Source: Saccharum officinarum (lineage: Eukaryota; Streptophyta; Magnoliopsida; Poales; Poaceae). From it: a stretch of 64,000 bases of DNA. Shown here piece after piece: positions 31,799 to 44,651 of the stretch; position 1 is the first letter of the stretch; each line of letters begins with the position of its first letter. The stretch is from positions 20,823,063 to 20,887,062 of the forward strand of contig CM036179.1 in the NCBI GenBank assembly GCA_020631735.1, written 5' to 3'. Below the pieces are notes generated by a model, which saw only the letters and a program-made list of their open reading frames with translations, was not told where the DNA came from and did not search any database. Made by a program: the position numbers and the translations under genes.

Positions 31799-32851
31799 CT
31801 ACTCATCATGGTCGCTGTCTAAGTCCGAGACGTTGGCGTTGTCACCATTAGCAGCGTTGTGGTGCTCCCCAACTGGTGCTTCAGGCTCTTTAGGATCTTT
31901 GTCTTCATCCAAATCCATCTCTGCCGCACCAGGAGGAACATAGGGGTTGAGTTGATTGTTCAGCCAATGAACCTCCTCATGCAGATTGTCATTATATTCC
32001 TCTGCATATGCCAGCTGTTGCTCTAGCTCAAACTGTCTAGCCCTCAACACATTCTCTGCGGACCAGGCTTCATTCCTCTGATGGAGCACATGAGTCAACA
32101 TGCGCTCAGCGTTCCTGTTGGCGGTGGTCAGTCGCCCAACCTGCTCTCTCAGGGCACGTACATCTCCTTCGAAAGCCATAGTCCTCTGGGTAGCCTGATC
32201 TCTGTGACGAGTCAACTGAGCCATCTCTGTGTTGAGCCTCTCAATCTCGGCGTCGTGATCTCTCTGAAGCTGACGGCGGTCATCACGAGCCTGACCAAGA
32301 GCACTAGACACACGTCTTAGGCTACCTTTCACTCCATCAAAGGCCTTCATCACTGCGAATATGGCACTCATAGCAGGGTTGTCACTGTTCTGTGCTTCTG
32401 CAGCGCTAATCTCCAGAGATCTTCCTCTTGCCTGCTGCCACGAGTCAGTGGAGGGTTGCCCCTCGGAAAGACTCCAACTATAGCTGCTGCCAACTCCTGA
32501 GGAAAGCGATCCATGATATTCCTCAGGATCCCAAAGGCTGCCCTCTCAGCGGCTTCTTCAGGGGTCCTGCCAGTTGACTCAAAATGCCAACCGGTCCACT
32601 CAGAACCATCACCTCGGGGACAAACTACTACTTCCACAGTTACCAAAAGTCCTTCCCCCAACCGCTCATTCGACCAAAAGTAGCGGGGCTCCATCCTATC
32701 AGGATAGCCTACATAGCTGAGTACTCTCCACAAGAGCGTAGGCATCCCAAACTCTCCAAGAAAAAGTATGGCGCTGACGAGTGCGTGGAGCAAGCTGATG
32801 ACGGGGAGCTCTGCCGGTGGACTTGCGGGCTGTCTGCTTGGTACGTGCCAT
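31799..32851 (-). pseudogene. Element C extra ORF (H3-tail-like protein), contig-2 copy with two indels
   Basis: This is the same gene as 46096-47148 but read as broken frames (32793-32368 and 32371-31799). Two homopolymer differences cause this: one fewer G at about 32449-32452, and one extra A at about 32760-32765 relative to contig 3. The start codon at 32851 and the H3-like codons are unchanged. Since the two copies are most likely one locus assembled twice, these breaks are probably sequence errors. See the contig-3 entry for the protein. Confidence 0.8.
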
Positions 32852-33623
32852 CTGTAGCAAAATTTTATTATCGTGGTGAGAACAGATTTTTAAGTTGGCA
32901 TTTTTATCGAAATGAGATAATCAACTTATAAGGGGAGGAACAATGTCATGAATGGAATGCACAACATGATACATGCACGTTCCGTACGTCCTCACAAACT
33001 TAGAAAACTAATAACTACTAACGGAATAAACGGTGGCATACAACGATCTCTTGTAACGTAACTAATACGTACTACTCGAAAGCGTTGTTATGTACCTGCA
33101 GAAAGTCACTTCAGCCCAAACCTCACAGTATGAAAATATGCAAGAAAGCAGTAAAGTAAGTTACTCGCTCTACACGCATCCCCAGATACGAGTATAACGG
33201 TAACAACTACCCGAATCATCGTCCTATTGACGGCATCGTCACCACATGACGGAAGTCCCCACCATTTGAATACCCTCATACGAACATGCGCATGGCACGT
33301 AAGTATTTCGGTATCACATAAGCACTCCCCTAGATCGGTAGTGTATCCGACCATGCTCTCACAACTCTCACTTACCAGGGCGTAGAGGAAAATTGATCCA
33401 TACATTACCACTCAATTGAATGGCACTCATACAATAGCACGTCGTACGAGCGACGAAATTTCAAATATGATGCAAACCCCCAAGTTAGTACTTAATTAAG
33501 CCACCTAGAGTCCTTATTGGGCATAAAGGATATGACCACCGGCACACTCTTAAATTTAAAAGCTGAGTTGAAAACACGGTTTTGTTTTTAAATACCCATG
33601 TGAACAGTAACATGCTAAACCAT
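32852..33623 (-). other. Element C 5' untranslated region
   Basis: About 770 bp between the PBS and the extra ORF. A 101-codon open frame at 33106-33411 shows no recognisable feature and is not called. Confidence 0.6.
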
Positions 33624-33635
33624 GCTCCGATGCCA
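33624..33635 (-). other. Element C primer-binding site, diverged
   Basis: The minus strand reads TGGCATCGGAGC, two mismatches from the initiator Met-tRNA site TGGTATCAGAGC, two bases inside the LTR terminus TGTAAC. Confidence 0.75.
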
Positions 33636-33637
33636 GC

Positions 33638-33653
33638 TGTAACGGATCAACGT
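33638..33653 (-). repeat. Element C 5' LTR remnant (about 16 bp recognisable)
   Basis: TGTAACGGATCAACGT matches the U5 terminus of the solo LTR at 50646-50661 exactly, then similarity stops. No opposing LTR end (GTGTTACA) was found up to 50640. The LTR is therefore truncated, or belongs to a family sharing only its terminus. Confidence 0.6.
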
Positions 33654-33726
33654 CCATCTCAGTGTGCATATTATTTTGATGTTCGTGAAGTTTAATGGTT
33701 GCATGTCCATCTTTTTATTACTTTAA

Positions 33727-34087
33727 GGGTCCGTTTGGATCCTTTTATTTGGAGGATTTAAAATCTACTTAATAAACTAGGCAATTTGGTTATATGACAT
33801 TCCACCACTTTACAAAGTTGACATATAAGCCTATATTAAATTCATAGGGTGGGAGGTGAAAATTAATTCTATAAATCATCATGATATGTTTTTACTTTTG
33901 TAACTTATAACACGCTCTTCGACTCACTCTCCTACATTAGAAATACAACACATAAGTATATTTTTTTGTATAGCCAACAATAATATACAATATAATCCAT
34001 ATACAACCATATTAGCTTAATTATTAATATGTTGTCTAAATTATGATTTATTAAAATGAATTCAATTTCAAGAATTCAAACGGGGCC
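33727..34087. mobile_element. PIF/Harbinger (Tourist)-like MITE, contig-2 copy
   Basis: The ends GGGTCCGTTTGGATCC and (inverse) GGCCCCGTTTGAATTC are flanked by TAA (33724-33726 and 34088-34090). The 3-bp TWA duplication and terminal sequence fit Tourist MITEs. It has no coding capacity. The same element is at 48023-48383. Confidence 0.75.
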
Positions 34088-34181
34088 TAAGTTTTTTCAG
34101 TGTTGATTTGTAGCCGGGTGCATGTCATTGGTATGGTATTAGGAATATTTAGGATGGAAGGTCTTAAGTTCAAATGTTAGT

Positions 34182-34281
34182 NNNNNNNNNNNNNNNNNNN
34201 NNNNNNNNNNNNNNNNNNNNNNNNNNNNNNNNNNNNNNNNNNNNNNNNNNNNNNNNNNNNNNNNNNNNNNNNNNNNNNNNN
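34182..34281. other. Scaffold gap (100 N) between overlapping contigs
   Basis: There are exactly 100 N. The sequence left of it (to 34181) matches up to 48475, and the sequence right of it (from 34282) matches from 19984, so the flanking contigs overlap by about 14.2 kb. Confidence 0.97.
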
Positions 34282-34287
34282 TCACCA

Positions 34288-35190
34288 TCATGATATCTTT
34301 TTGTCTTCATAGGGAACTTTGCTACTAACATGATCGGGGCTATTGCAATTGTAGCAAAGCACCTCCTTTGCCTTCATGAAGTCCCTTCTCTTTCTTGCAC
34401 CATAGCCTTTCTTCTTCATGAACCGACCCATCTTTTGCACTAGAAGGGCCATGATCTCATCATCAAATGGATCATCATCATCATCATCAACCTTGCTCTT
34501 GCCCTTAGAGGATGAAGCCTTGAATGCAATGGGCTTCTCTTGCTTGACCTTGGTTTCCTTCTTCTCTTCTACCTCATCTTCATCATCATTGTATTGGGCA
34601 TCGGTCATTATATCTCCAAGCACATTGGTTGGTTTGACCTTGTCCAATCCCTCTCTAAAGATCATTCTTCTCAATGTGGCAAACTTCTTGGGTAAGCACA
34701 TCAAGAACTTGTGTGAGAAGTCCTTGTCCTCAACCTTCTCCCCAAGCCCCTTGAGATCATTGACAATGACTTGGAGCCTATAGAACATCTCCGGGATGGA
34801 TTCATCATCCTTCATCTTGAATGTGGAGAACTTGTCCTTGAGCATATATAGTTTGGCACTTTTTACCGTTGAAGTGCCTTCATATGTTTCTTCAAGCCTT
34901 ATCCAAAGCTCATTTGCCTTTTCAAGATCTTTGATTTGCTCAAATACTTTATCATCAATGGCACGATAGATTGTGTCAAGTGCCGCCGTATTGCATTGTT
35001 TGTTGATGCGGTCATTGGGAGTGAGGTTTCCTCATCAAGAATGACGTATCCTTCTTTGGTCACATCCCAAACCTTCTCATGTATATTGCCTAGATATTGC
35101 TTCATCTTTCCTTTTCCAATGATCAAAGGAAGAGACGCCATCAAAGAATGGAGGCTTGCCATTAACATGATTAAACATAACTTGAGCCAT
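34288..35190 (-). pseudogene. gag: Element A gag N-terminal part, contig-3 copy
   Basis: This corresponds to about 19990-20891. Extra frameshifts are present near 34310, 35028 and 35107 compared with the first copy, all at the noisy start of the contig. The knuckle region reads CYNCNSPDHVSSK here, which differs only because of these indels. Confidence 0.85.
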
Positions 35191-35229
35191 CTTACACCGA
35201 GGTTGTTAAGCCTTACAAACGGTGACCAC

Positions 35230-37213
35230 GGCTCTGATACCACTTGAAAGGTCTTGATGGCTAGAGGGGGGGTGAATAGCCTATTAAAATTTTCTACAAT
35301 GACAAGCTAAACAAGTTTATCAATATAACAAATAGCGAGATGCGAGTTTTGCTTAGCCTATGGGTGTTTGCAAGCCACCTATCCAATTCACAATTCTAGT
35401 ATTTGCACTCAACCGCACAAGTCAAACCGAGAAGTTAAGTACAACTACAACTAGCAAGCTACACAAGAGAACTACTCTAGCTAAGCTAACTAGCTAGCAA
35501 AGATAACTAAGAAATTAATACAAGAGAGATAGGAGGGTATCACCGAGGGGCGAAGTATTGAGCCAACCAATATGATCAACAATGAATACCAAGATAACCA
35601 AACACCGGGATCAATCAATCACAATATGAAAGTGATGACACGAAGATTTATCCCGAGGTTCACGTGCTTGCCGGCACGCTAGTCCCCGTTGTGTCCCTCT
35701 TCACCACGTGGTTCGGTGGCTAATCGGTCTCACACCGAGCCTCTCAAAAGGCACCACAAGAACCTACCAAATGGCAAAAGGTTGCAATGACACGAGCAAT
35801 ATACTAACGTTGCCTTTGGCGCTTCGCCGAGGTAGGCACAAACCCCTCACAATCACCGGAGGTGGCCAAGAACAATCACCAACTCTTGCCAACGCCTCCA
35901 AGCTGCTCAAAGCCGTCTAGGTGGCGGCAACCACCAAGAGAAACAAGAATCCCGCAGCAAATCAACCACCAAGTGCCAACTAGATGCTATCTCACAATGC
36001 AAATGCACTTGGATCACTCAATCTCACTTCGAATATGCAAAGAAGCAAGAGAGATGAGTGGGAGGGGAGTTGCTTAGCTCAAAGTGCTCACAAGTATGTC
36101 AAATGTTCGAGAGTAAGAGCCTTGAGCCGGCCAATGAGTATTTATAGACGTACCCCTTCGAATATAGCCGTTAGAAACTTAAACAGCCAAAATCGGGGTG
36201 ACCGGACGCGCTGGTCCAACTGACCGGACGCGCCGGTCGCCCAACGGCTAACATGTGAAACACTGACCGGACGCGCTGGTCCAAACGACCGGACGCGCTG
36301 GTCGCCCAACGGCTAACTGCGAAGCAACGACCGGACGCGCTGGTCCAACTGACCGGACGCGCCGGGAACGACCGGACGCGCTGGTCCCGTGTAGGACCGG
36401 ACGCGCTGGTCGCCTGAGCAGTGCTCAACGAAATAGTGACCGGACGCGCTTAAGAAGATGACCGGACGCGACAGTGCCAGCGTCCGGTGAGTGTCCAGTA
36501 AGCTCCCTGGACGACCGGACGCGTCAGATCATCAGTGACCGGACGCGCCTCGCGTCCGATCATCGAACTGAAAAACACGCAGACACTGAACACTGACCGG
36601 ACGCGTCCGGTCCTGCAAGGACCGCGTCCGGTCACCTCTGTGACCTCCGTTCGCCTCCGTTTCTTTTCGGACTTCCGGCGTAGTGGAAAATAGGCATTTC
36701 ATATCCCCGAAATCGTCTGAATCCCGCGCTCGCACGCTCGGCGGGAGGGAGAGAAGACCCCAAACCCTCTCTACCGCTCAAACTCCACCGCCGTCGCAAA
36801 CGTGCTAACATCACCAAGTGATCTCGTCATGTGTGAGTGTGTTAGCATTTTCACAATCATTTTCCGAGGCGATATTAGTTCTATCCAAATGCATATGATC
36901 ATGAAATGCACATCTAGAGGCACTTAGGAGTTCAATAGCCGCGTCATTCCCCTCTTTATAGTACGGCTATCTATCCTATAATGTAACCACACCCACTAGG
37001 TGTCTTGGTTACTAAAACACAACCCTTAAGCATATACCTTTGCCTTGATCACGTAGGGTTGCGTCCAAATCCAAGTGTGGCCATCATGATCACCATGTTC
37101 ATCTTGCCACCAACCTTGGAGTGTACTAATCCTCATATGCTACATACAACTTAGGCATAGGATTAGTACTTAGGCATTGTCACTAATTACCAACACCAAA
37201 CATAGGACTTTCA
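35230..37213 (-). repeat. Element A PBS (35230-35242) and 5' LTR (35245-37213), contig-3 copy
   Basis: It matches 20931-22914 without any difference that I noticed, including the TATA box and palindrome cluster. CCAAT follows at 37214-37218. Confidence 0.93.
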
Positions 37214-37256
37214 CCAATGCCTTCCTCCGGCTTTGTAATTGACCAACAAGACAAGA

Positions 37257-39332
37257 TCAATTCTTTTTAGGTACCCAAACTTGTTTGGGTCCTCCAAAGT
37301 TAGTGACCAAGCTCTTTGGTACCCAAATGGCTTTCTTCTTTAAGCCCATCCATGGTGCACCAATGAACTTAGCATGAACACCATTTATACCCTTGGTAAG
37401 TATATAGAAAGAATCAAACTTAATTGAGGATACTTTAGCATTGGATTTCTTGTTCATGCAATGTTGCTCTATGTGACCAACTTGCTTGCAACTTTTGCAA
37501 TAGCTACCATTGTTCTTCACAAAACGAGTCTTGTGAGGAGCAAAAGCGACCTTGCCTTTCTTGGGGTTATAGCCCAATCCCTCTTTATAGAGAGAAGCCC
37601 TTTGGCTACCCAAGCACATAAGCAAGCGGTCCTCACCACCATAAGCCTTAGCTAAGGTGTGATTGAGCTCTTTTACCTCCTTCTTGAGAATTTCATTCTC
37701 AACTATTAGTGTGGAGTCACAAGTGAAACCGTCACTACTAGATGATGATGATGTAGATGAGCTACATGGAGGGTTAGTGGAAACAACAATAGGCTTATGT
37801 AAAGATTCATCAATTATATCACATGATATGCCTATGTTGCAAGTTTTAGCTTTTTCAACATTAGTTGGCATGTTCTCACATTTTTCAGCTAGAGAGGAAT
37901 GAGCTTCTTCAAGCTTAGTGTGAGACTTTTGAAGCTTCTTATGGTCTACCTTTAGACTCTCATAAGATGCCCTAAGCTCATCAAGTTCTTGCATAAGGTT
38001 TTTCTTTTCCTTAAGTAAGCCCTTGCACTCCTTTCTAGTTTCTTTAAAGTGTTGAGTGCAATCTTCTAGCATAGTGATTAGTTCATCTTTAGTGAATTTT
38101 TCTTCATCACTATCACTATCACTAGCATTATCATGATCACTCTCATCATCGGATGATACCTTAGCGGCCTTAGCCATGAAGCACGATGGAGTGTCGAAGA
38201 GGGAGACCTTCTCTTGGATGGCAATGCTAGCATGTCCCTTCTTCTTGCTCTTGTAGTCATCCTCATCATCACTTGAGGAATCATCACTATCCCATGTAGC
38301 AACATGAGAATCATTCTTCTTTGTATGAGAGCTCTCCTTCTTTTCTTGCTTCTTCTTTTGCTTCTTCCTCTCCTTCTTGATAGCATCTTCATCATCACTA
38401 TCATAAGGACACTTTGCAATGAGATGATCTTTGCTATGGCATCTAAAGCATCTCATGGTATGCTCATTCTTCTTAGATGAGTTCTTTCTCCTTCTTGCAC
38501 GATAGCCCTTCTTCTTCATGAATTCGTCAAATTGCTTGACAAAGAGAGCCATCTTCTCATCAATGTCATCACTATCACAAGAGCTTGAGTCTTCTTCACT
38601 TGATGATTCAATCTTGGATTTGCCCTTGAATGTGGTGGCTTTGAATGCCACACTCTTCTTCTTCTCATCATCCTTCTTCTCATTTTCCTTCTTCTTCTTC
38701 TTGACCAACTCATCCTTCTCATCATCTTCTCTATATGAATCATCGGTCATTACCTCTTGAAATATTTGTTGAGGAGTTGAATCCTTCAATGTAGTCCTCA
38801 CTAGCACGGTGATCAATGTATCAAATCTCTTGGGCAAGCTTCTCAAGAACTTCATAGAGAATTGGTTGTCCTTGACCTCCTCACCAAGTGCCTTGAGCTC
38901 ATTCACAATGACTTGCAATCTATAAAACATTTCCGGTACACTCTCATCTTCTTGCATCTTGAAGCTTGAAAATTTTTCTTGCAAGATATATGCTTTAGCG
39001 GTCTTTGTGCCTTCGGTGCCCTCAAATGTTTCTTCTAGCTTGGCCCAAGCATCATGAGCGATCTCAATGTTCTTCACTTGCTCAAAGGTCTTGTCATCTA
39101 GTGCCTCATGAAGAGCACTAATGGCAATGTCATTGCATTGGAGTTTCTTCTCTTCCACCGGTGTAGGTACTTCCGGATTAGCAACCTCAAATTTTGTTTC
39201 GGTGACCTTCCACACTTCTCTATTTATTGACTTGAGGTGTGCGGTCATCTTAACCTTCCAATATGCATAATTTGTGCCATCAAAGTGAGGTGCCTTCTTG
39301 GTGTTGTTGATGTGCAAGCTTAATTGAGCCAT
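37257..39332 (-). CDS. gag: Element B gag, contig-3 copy
   Basis: The same 691-residue protein as at 22958-25033, with no residue difference seen. Domains are described there. Confidence 0.92.
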   Translation of the reverse strand: MAQLSLHINNTKKAPHFDGTNYAYWKVKMTAHLKSINREVWKVTETKFEVANPEVPTPVEEKKLQCNDIAISALHEALDDKTFEQVKNIEIAHDAWAKLEETFEGTEGTKTAKAYILQEKFSSFKMQEDESVPEMFYRLQVIVNELKALGEEVKDNQFSMKFLRSLPKRFDTLITVLVRTTLKDSTPQQIFQEVMTDDSYREDDEKDELVKKKKKENEKKDDEKKKSVAFKATTFKGKSKIESSSEEDSSSCDSDDIDEKMALFVKQFDEFMKKKGYRARRRKNSSKKNEHTMRCFRCHSKDHLIAKCPYDSDDEDAIKKERKKQKKKQEKKESSHTKKNDSHVATWDSDDSSSDDEDDYKSKKKGHASIAIQEKVSLFDTPSCFMAKAAKVSSDDESDHDNASDSDSDEEKFTKDELITMLEDCTQHFKETRKECKGLLKEKKNLMQELDELRASYESLKVDHKKLQKSHTKLEEAHSSLAEKCENMPTNVEKAKTCNIGISCDIIDESLHKPIVVSTNPPCSSSTSSSSSSDGFTCDSTLIVENEILKKEVKELNHTLAKAYGGEDRLLMCLGSQRASLYKEGLGYNPKKGKVAFAPHKTRFVKNNGSYCKSCKQVGHIEQHCMNKKSNAKVSSIKFDSFYILTKGINGVHAKFIGAPWMGLKKKAIWVPKSLVTNFGGPKQVWVPKKN

Positions 39333-39377
39333 TTCTTTTTCACCGTAGGTTGTTAAGCCTCAAATAAACGATGCCTC

Positions 39378-41449
39378 GGCTCTGATACCACTTGTAAGGT
39401 CCGAATGGCTAGAGGGGGGGTGAATAGCCTAATTAAAACTTCTACAAGAATTACTTAACCACAAGTTAGTATAAAAGGTGGCGGAGCAAAATGCACTAGC
39501 TCTAACTAATTAAGCAAGCCACCTACACAAGTCTAGTACAAGGCTATCCACTAAACACTACAACAACAACAAACTAGATACAAGATGTAAAACGAGAGAA
39601 GAGCTTCGAGTGATTATACCGCCGTGTAGAGATGAGAAGTACCAATCAATCAATCACACAAGAGAAATCCTCGGGAAGAGAATGACACAAGAATTTATCC
39701 CGAGGTTCACTTGCTTCCCGGCAAGCTACTCCTCGTTGTGGCGATGCACCCACTTGTCGGTTCGCGAGCTAATCAACTATCAAGAGTTGAGCCCTCGGCG
39801 GGCGCCGCACAACCGCACACAAGATGGGGATCCTCCAAGCCATGAGCTCCACTAGAGTATCCAATTTGTGAACTCCCGCGGGGAAGGATCAAGAACCCCT
39901 TACAACACTTGGTGAAGGCTCCAACAATCTCCAATTGCGAGCTCAATCACCTCCGCTGCTCCAAGCCGTCTACCATGTCGGGAAACACGGAAGAGTAACG
40001 AGAAATCCGCAGCAACTCGAAGATCAAGTGCCTCTAGAATGCAACTCTCAAGCAATGCACTTGAATCTCACTCAATCTCACTCAAGATGTGCAATCAATC
40101 AAAGAGATGAGTGGAGGGGTTGTTCTCTAGCTCAAAGGATGTCTCTATATCTCAAAATATGCAAGAGTTGCCCTCAAACCCCGGACATCCTCTATTTATA
40201 ACGAAGGGGTACGCAGCTAGCCGTTACGGACGACGCAGCGAAAATCGTGCTGACCAGACGCTCCGGTCAGGGTGACCGGACGCGTCCGGTCACTACACGA
40301 CAACCGTGAACTGTGCGCGTCAGAACTAGCCGTTGCCCTGACCGGACGCACTGAACCGAGTGACCGGACGCGACAGTCCAGCGTCCGGTCGCGTTCCAGT
40401 AAGCTCCCGTTGAGACCGGACGCGTCAGATCACACGTGACCGGACGCGCTCAACGAGTGACCGGACGCGACAGTGCCAGCGTCCGGTCGCGTTCCAGTAA
40501 GCTCCAGCTACGACCGGACGCGTCCGATCGTACGTGACCGGACGCGCCGCGCGTCCGATCGTCACTCCGCTTCGCTCTGTGTTCCTGGACGCCTGACCGG
40601 ACGCTCCGGTCCCGTGAAGGACCGGACGCGCCGGTCGCGCGCTTCTCTCTTACGCTCAGTTGTACTGACCGGACGCGCTGGTCAGGCCAGACCCGCGTCC
40701 GGTCACAAACCCTAGAGCTCGCGCCGCGTTGAACTGACCGGACGCGTCCGGTCAAACCGAGACCACGTCCGGTGCAGCGTCCGATCGCCGTTTTTCAGTG
40801 AAAAATATTTCGGACTTTCGCCACCTTTTCTCGCCTCCGGCGTAATAGAAAATAGGCATTTCATTTTCTCGAAAACGCCTGAATCCCGCGCTCGCACGCT
40901 CGGCGGGAGGGAGAGCGAACCCCAAACCCCTTAATACCGCTCAAACACCACCGCCTTCACAAATGTGCTAACACCACCAAGTGTACACCACAAAGTGCAT
41001 GTGTGTTAGCATTTCACAAACATTTTCCAAGGCGTTATGTTAGTTCTCAACTAGATCCTAATGCATATGCTCAAGACATTGATCTAGTGGCACTTGATTC
41101 CCGAGCTAACCGTGATTGCCCCTCTTGATAGTCGACTATGTATCCTAAATCCGGTCAATCACTTCTCTACTCAACTTAGACCGGCAAAAGGAAAACCCTA
41201 TGGTTATACCTTTGCCTTGCGCTCTTAGATCTTTCTCCTCCACTTGATCATCAAGTTCATCATATTATGTGCATCTCCACCATGATCGTCATTTCATGTC
41301 CATGCACCATTTCTTTGTGATCTTGTGGCCACCACTCCTTGCCACGTACACTTTCATCACATGCGTTGCTTATGCCTAACTCAAAACACTTAACACATGG
41401 CATTAGCAACTTGGTGTCATTAATTACCAAAACCAAACTTGGGCTTTCA
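39378..41449 (-). repeat. Element B PBS (39378-39390) and 5' LTR (39393-41449), contig-3 copy
   Basis: It matches 25079-27151, with one base fewer in a C run at about 40378 (AGTCCAGCG against AGTCCCAGCG). The flanking duplication AGAAC is at 41450-41454. Confidence 0.93.
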
Positions 41450-42636
41450 AGAACTCGAACTGGTTGTTCACGATATTCCAAGTCCGCCATGATCCGAATA
41501 CCCTGCGGTTCTATTCTCTCTTTCGGAACACACAGACATTTCTTCAACTGGGATACGTGAAAGACGGGAAAGATCGAACTCATCCCTTCTGGCAATCGCA
41601 ACTTGTACGCCACTGGACCCTTTTTCTCTATGATCTGGTATGGTCCTATATATCTTGCAGACAGTTTCTTCTTGATTCCAAACCGTTTCTTTTTCATTGG
41701 GGTAACCTTCAAATAGACATAGTCACCCACTTGGAAATCCAATGGTCTCCTTCTCTTATCTGCATAACTCTTCTGACGAGACTGTACAGCTTGCATGTTT
41801 TGTTGGATAATACGGACCTTCTTCTCTGCCTCATCTACAAAATCAATTCCATAAAACCTTCTTTCTCCAGGCTCTACCCAATTTAACGGTGTCCTGCACT
41901 TCCTGCCATATAAAGCTTCAAAAGGTGCCATCTTGATACTCTCTTGGTAACTGTTGTTGTAAGCGAATTCTGCCAACAGTAACCAGGATTCCCATGAGCC
42001 TCTGGATGATAGTACACAAGCTCTAAGCATATCTTCAAGTACAGCATTAACTCGTTCTGTCTGCCCGTCTGTCTGTGGATGGTAAGCCGTACTACGAATC
42101 AAACTAGTACCCAAACCTTTATGAAGATGTTCCCAAAAATGAGAGGTAAACTGTGAACCACGATCAGACACGATCGTTTTTGGTATACCATGTAATCGGA
42201 CAATCTCAGCAATATACTTTTCTGCATATTGAGGTGGTCGGAATGTTGTCTTAACTGGCAGAAAGTGAGCTGTCTTGGTGAGACGATCTACTATTACCCA
42301 AATAGAATCATGTCCCTTCTGTGTGGTGGGAAGACCACTGATGAAATCCATACTTATATTATCCCATTTCCAATCAGGTACAGACAAGGGTTGCAGAAGT
42401 CCTGCAGGTCTCATGTGAAGAGCTTTAACTCTACAACACATGTCACAACGAGCAACGTATGCTGCAATTTCTTTTTTCATCTTAGTCCACCAATAACGGG
42501 GTCGCAAATCTTGGTACATCTTACTACTTCCGGGGTGAATAGATAGCTTGGAATGATGGGTCTCATTCATCAACTTGTTCTTAAGCTCTCTATCCTTAGG
42601 TACCACCAGGCGATCCTTAAACCATAACACTCCTTA
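41450..42636 (-). pseudogene. pol: Element C integrase region, contig-3 copy
   Basis: Identical in protein to 27152-28338, ending at the element B insertion point. The TAA separating it from RNase H is at 42634-42636. Confidence 0.88.
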
Positions 42637-44477
42637 GTCATCCAATCGAAAGTGTTTGGTGGGTTCCCTCTTCATCTTCTCCTTGATATAAAAGATTCCC
42701 TTATCTGTCTTCTGACCTTCAATGATCTGATTTTTCAGAGTGCAACTGATCTGAATATTATGCAATACAGCAGGATGTAACAATTTGAACCCTTCTTCAA
42801 ACAACGGTTGTACATCAATAGCATGTGATTTTCTGCTCAGTGCATCTGCTACTACATTAGCCTTCCCGGGATGATAATGCACGTTTAGATTATAGTCCTT
42901 TATCAGCTCTAACCATCTTCTCTATCGCATGTTCAACTCAGATTGGGTAAAAATGTATTTGAAACTCTTATGATCTGTAAAGAGGTTACACACATTACCC
43001 AACAGGTAGTGTCTCCAAATCTTTAGAGCATGCACTACTGTTGCAAGCTCTAAATCATGTGTAGGATAGTTAACTTCATGTTTCCTCAATTGACGTGAGG
43101 CATAGGCAATGACCCTTCCATTTTGCATTAGTACACATCCTAACCCATTCTTAGATGCGTCACAGAACACATCAAATGACTTTTCTATATCCGGTTGGGC
43201 CAGAACAGGAGCAGTGGTCAACAACTTTCGCAAGGTGCAGAAAGCTACCTCGCACTCCTCTATCCATACAAACTTATGATCCTTCTGTAACAGACTTGTC
43301 ATTAGTTTGGCAATCTTCGAGAAATCTGGTATGAAGCGACGATAGTAACCGGCTAAACCAAGAAAACTGCGAACTTTATGCACTGAGGTTGGTGACTTCC
43401 AGTCCATAACCTCTTGCACCTTACTAGGGTCTACGAAAATGCCATTTTCAGATAACACGTGGCCGAAAAAAGGAACTGTCTTAAGCCAGAACTCACACTT
43501 GCTGAACTTCGCATACAGTTGATGTTCTCTGAGTCTAGTCAAGACAATCCTGAGGTACTCTGTGTGATCTTCTTCATTCTCTGAATATATTAGAATGTCA
43601 TCAATGAACACAATCACAAACTTGTCCAACTCGGGCATGAAAACAGAATTCATCAGATACATAAAGTATGCAGGAGCGTTTGTCAATCCGAAGGACATGA
43701 CAAGATACTTGTACAAGCCATATCTGGTAGAGAACGCAGTCTTAGGCACATCTTGCGACCTAATCTTTATCTGATGGTATCCTGATCTCAAATCTATCTT
43801 AGAGAACACTTTGACTTTAGACAATTGGTCAAACAAGATATCAATCCGAGGAAGAGGATACTTGTTTTTAATTGTCACTGCATTCAGTGGTCGATAATCC
43901 ACGCACATGCGTAAGGAGTTATCCTTCTTCTTTTTCACAAATAGAGCGGGCATCCCCATTCAGACGAGCTAGGACGAATCAAACCTTTCTTTAGTAAGTC
44001 CTGGAGTTGCTTCTTCAATTCGGCTAACTCATTGGGAGGCATCCGATAGGGCCTTCTCGAGATCGGTGCTGTTCCCGGAATTAACTCAATGGCAAACTCA
44101 ACATCTCGGTCTGGTGGAAGTCCAGGTAACTCATCCGGAAACACATCTGGAAACTCACAGACCACTGGAATCTGGGCTAGCAGAGTAGTTTGGACCGCAC
44201 AAGTCGTGCTAGCTAGGACTACTTTCTGAGGTAGGACCACTCGAAAGGTGCCTTCTCCACTTGGTTCCTTAAGAGAGATACTCCTTCCTCCAATATTGAT
44301 TACTACCCCCATCTTATTCATCCAGTTCATACCCATGATCACATCCAAAACTAACCCTGGCATGACTATCAGATTAAGCTTATATTGCCGGCTTGATATG
44401 TTTAGGATTACTCCCTGAACTATCTGATTAGTCAATAGATCAGCCCTAGCTAAACTGATTTTATATACACATTTCAA
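42634..44477 (-). pseudogene. pol: Element C RT-RNase H, contig-3 copy with frameshift
   Basis: The frame is split at about 43948, where GGGGCATCCCC of contig 2 (about 29649) is GGGCATCCCC here. This gives 44477-43935 and 43959-42922. The two stop codons inside and after RNase H are shared with the other copy. The indel is probably a homopolymer error. Confidence 0.88.
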
Positions 44478-44651
44478 TTCAACTATTTTTTGCTCATGCC
44501 TCTTAACAAATGCTTGACTTACAAAGGAATGAGATGATCAGGAATTAAATAAGACTACTGCAGGATGATTGTTGATAGAAAACATACTAGCTATTACCGG
44601 TTCTCCTTCTAGGATGTCATCCACGGTGGTGTGATGCACACGAGCTTGATA

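Larger units (their letters stand above)
27152..33653 (-). mobile_element. Element C: Ty3/gypsy chromovirus, 5' part, host of element B
   Basis: On the minus strand the order is LTR terminus, PBS, extra ORF, gag, protease, RT, RNase H, integrase with chromodomain. The last continues at 5938-6081 beyond element B. It is interrupted by B and lacks a 3' LTR because of the gap at 5838. Only about 16 bp of the 5' LTR is recognisable. Several stops lie in the gag-pol region in both assembled copies, so the damage there is real. The solo LTR at 50646-54596, starting TGTAACACCCC on the minus strand, shares its terminus and resembles Tekay-type LTRs, so a Tekay/Del assignment is likely but unproven. 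Confidence 0.88.
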
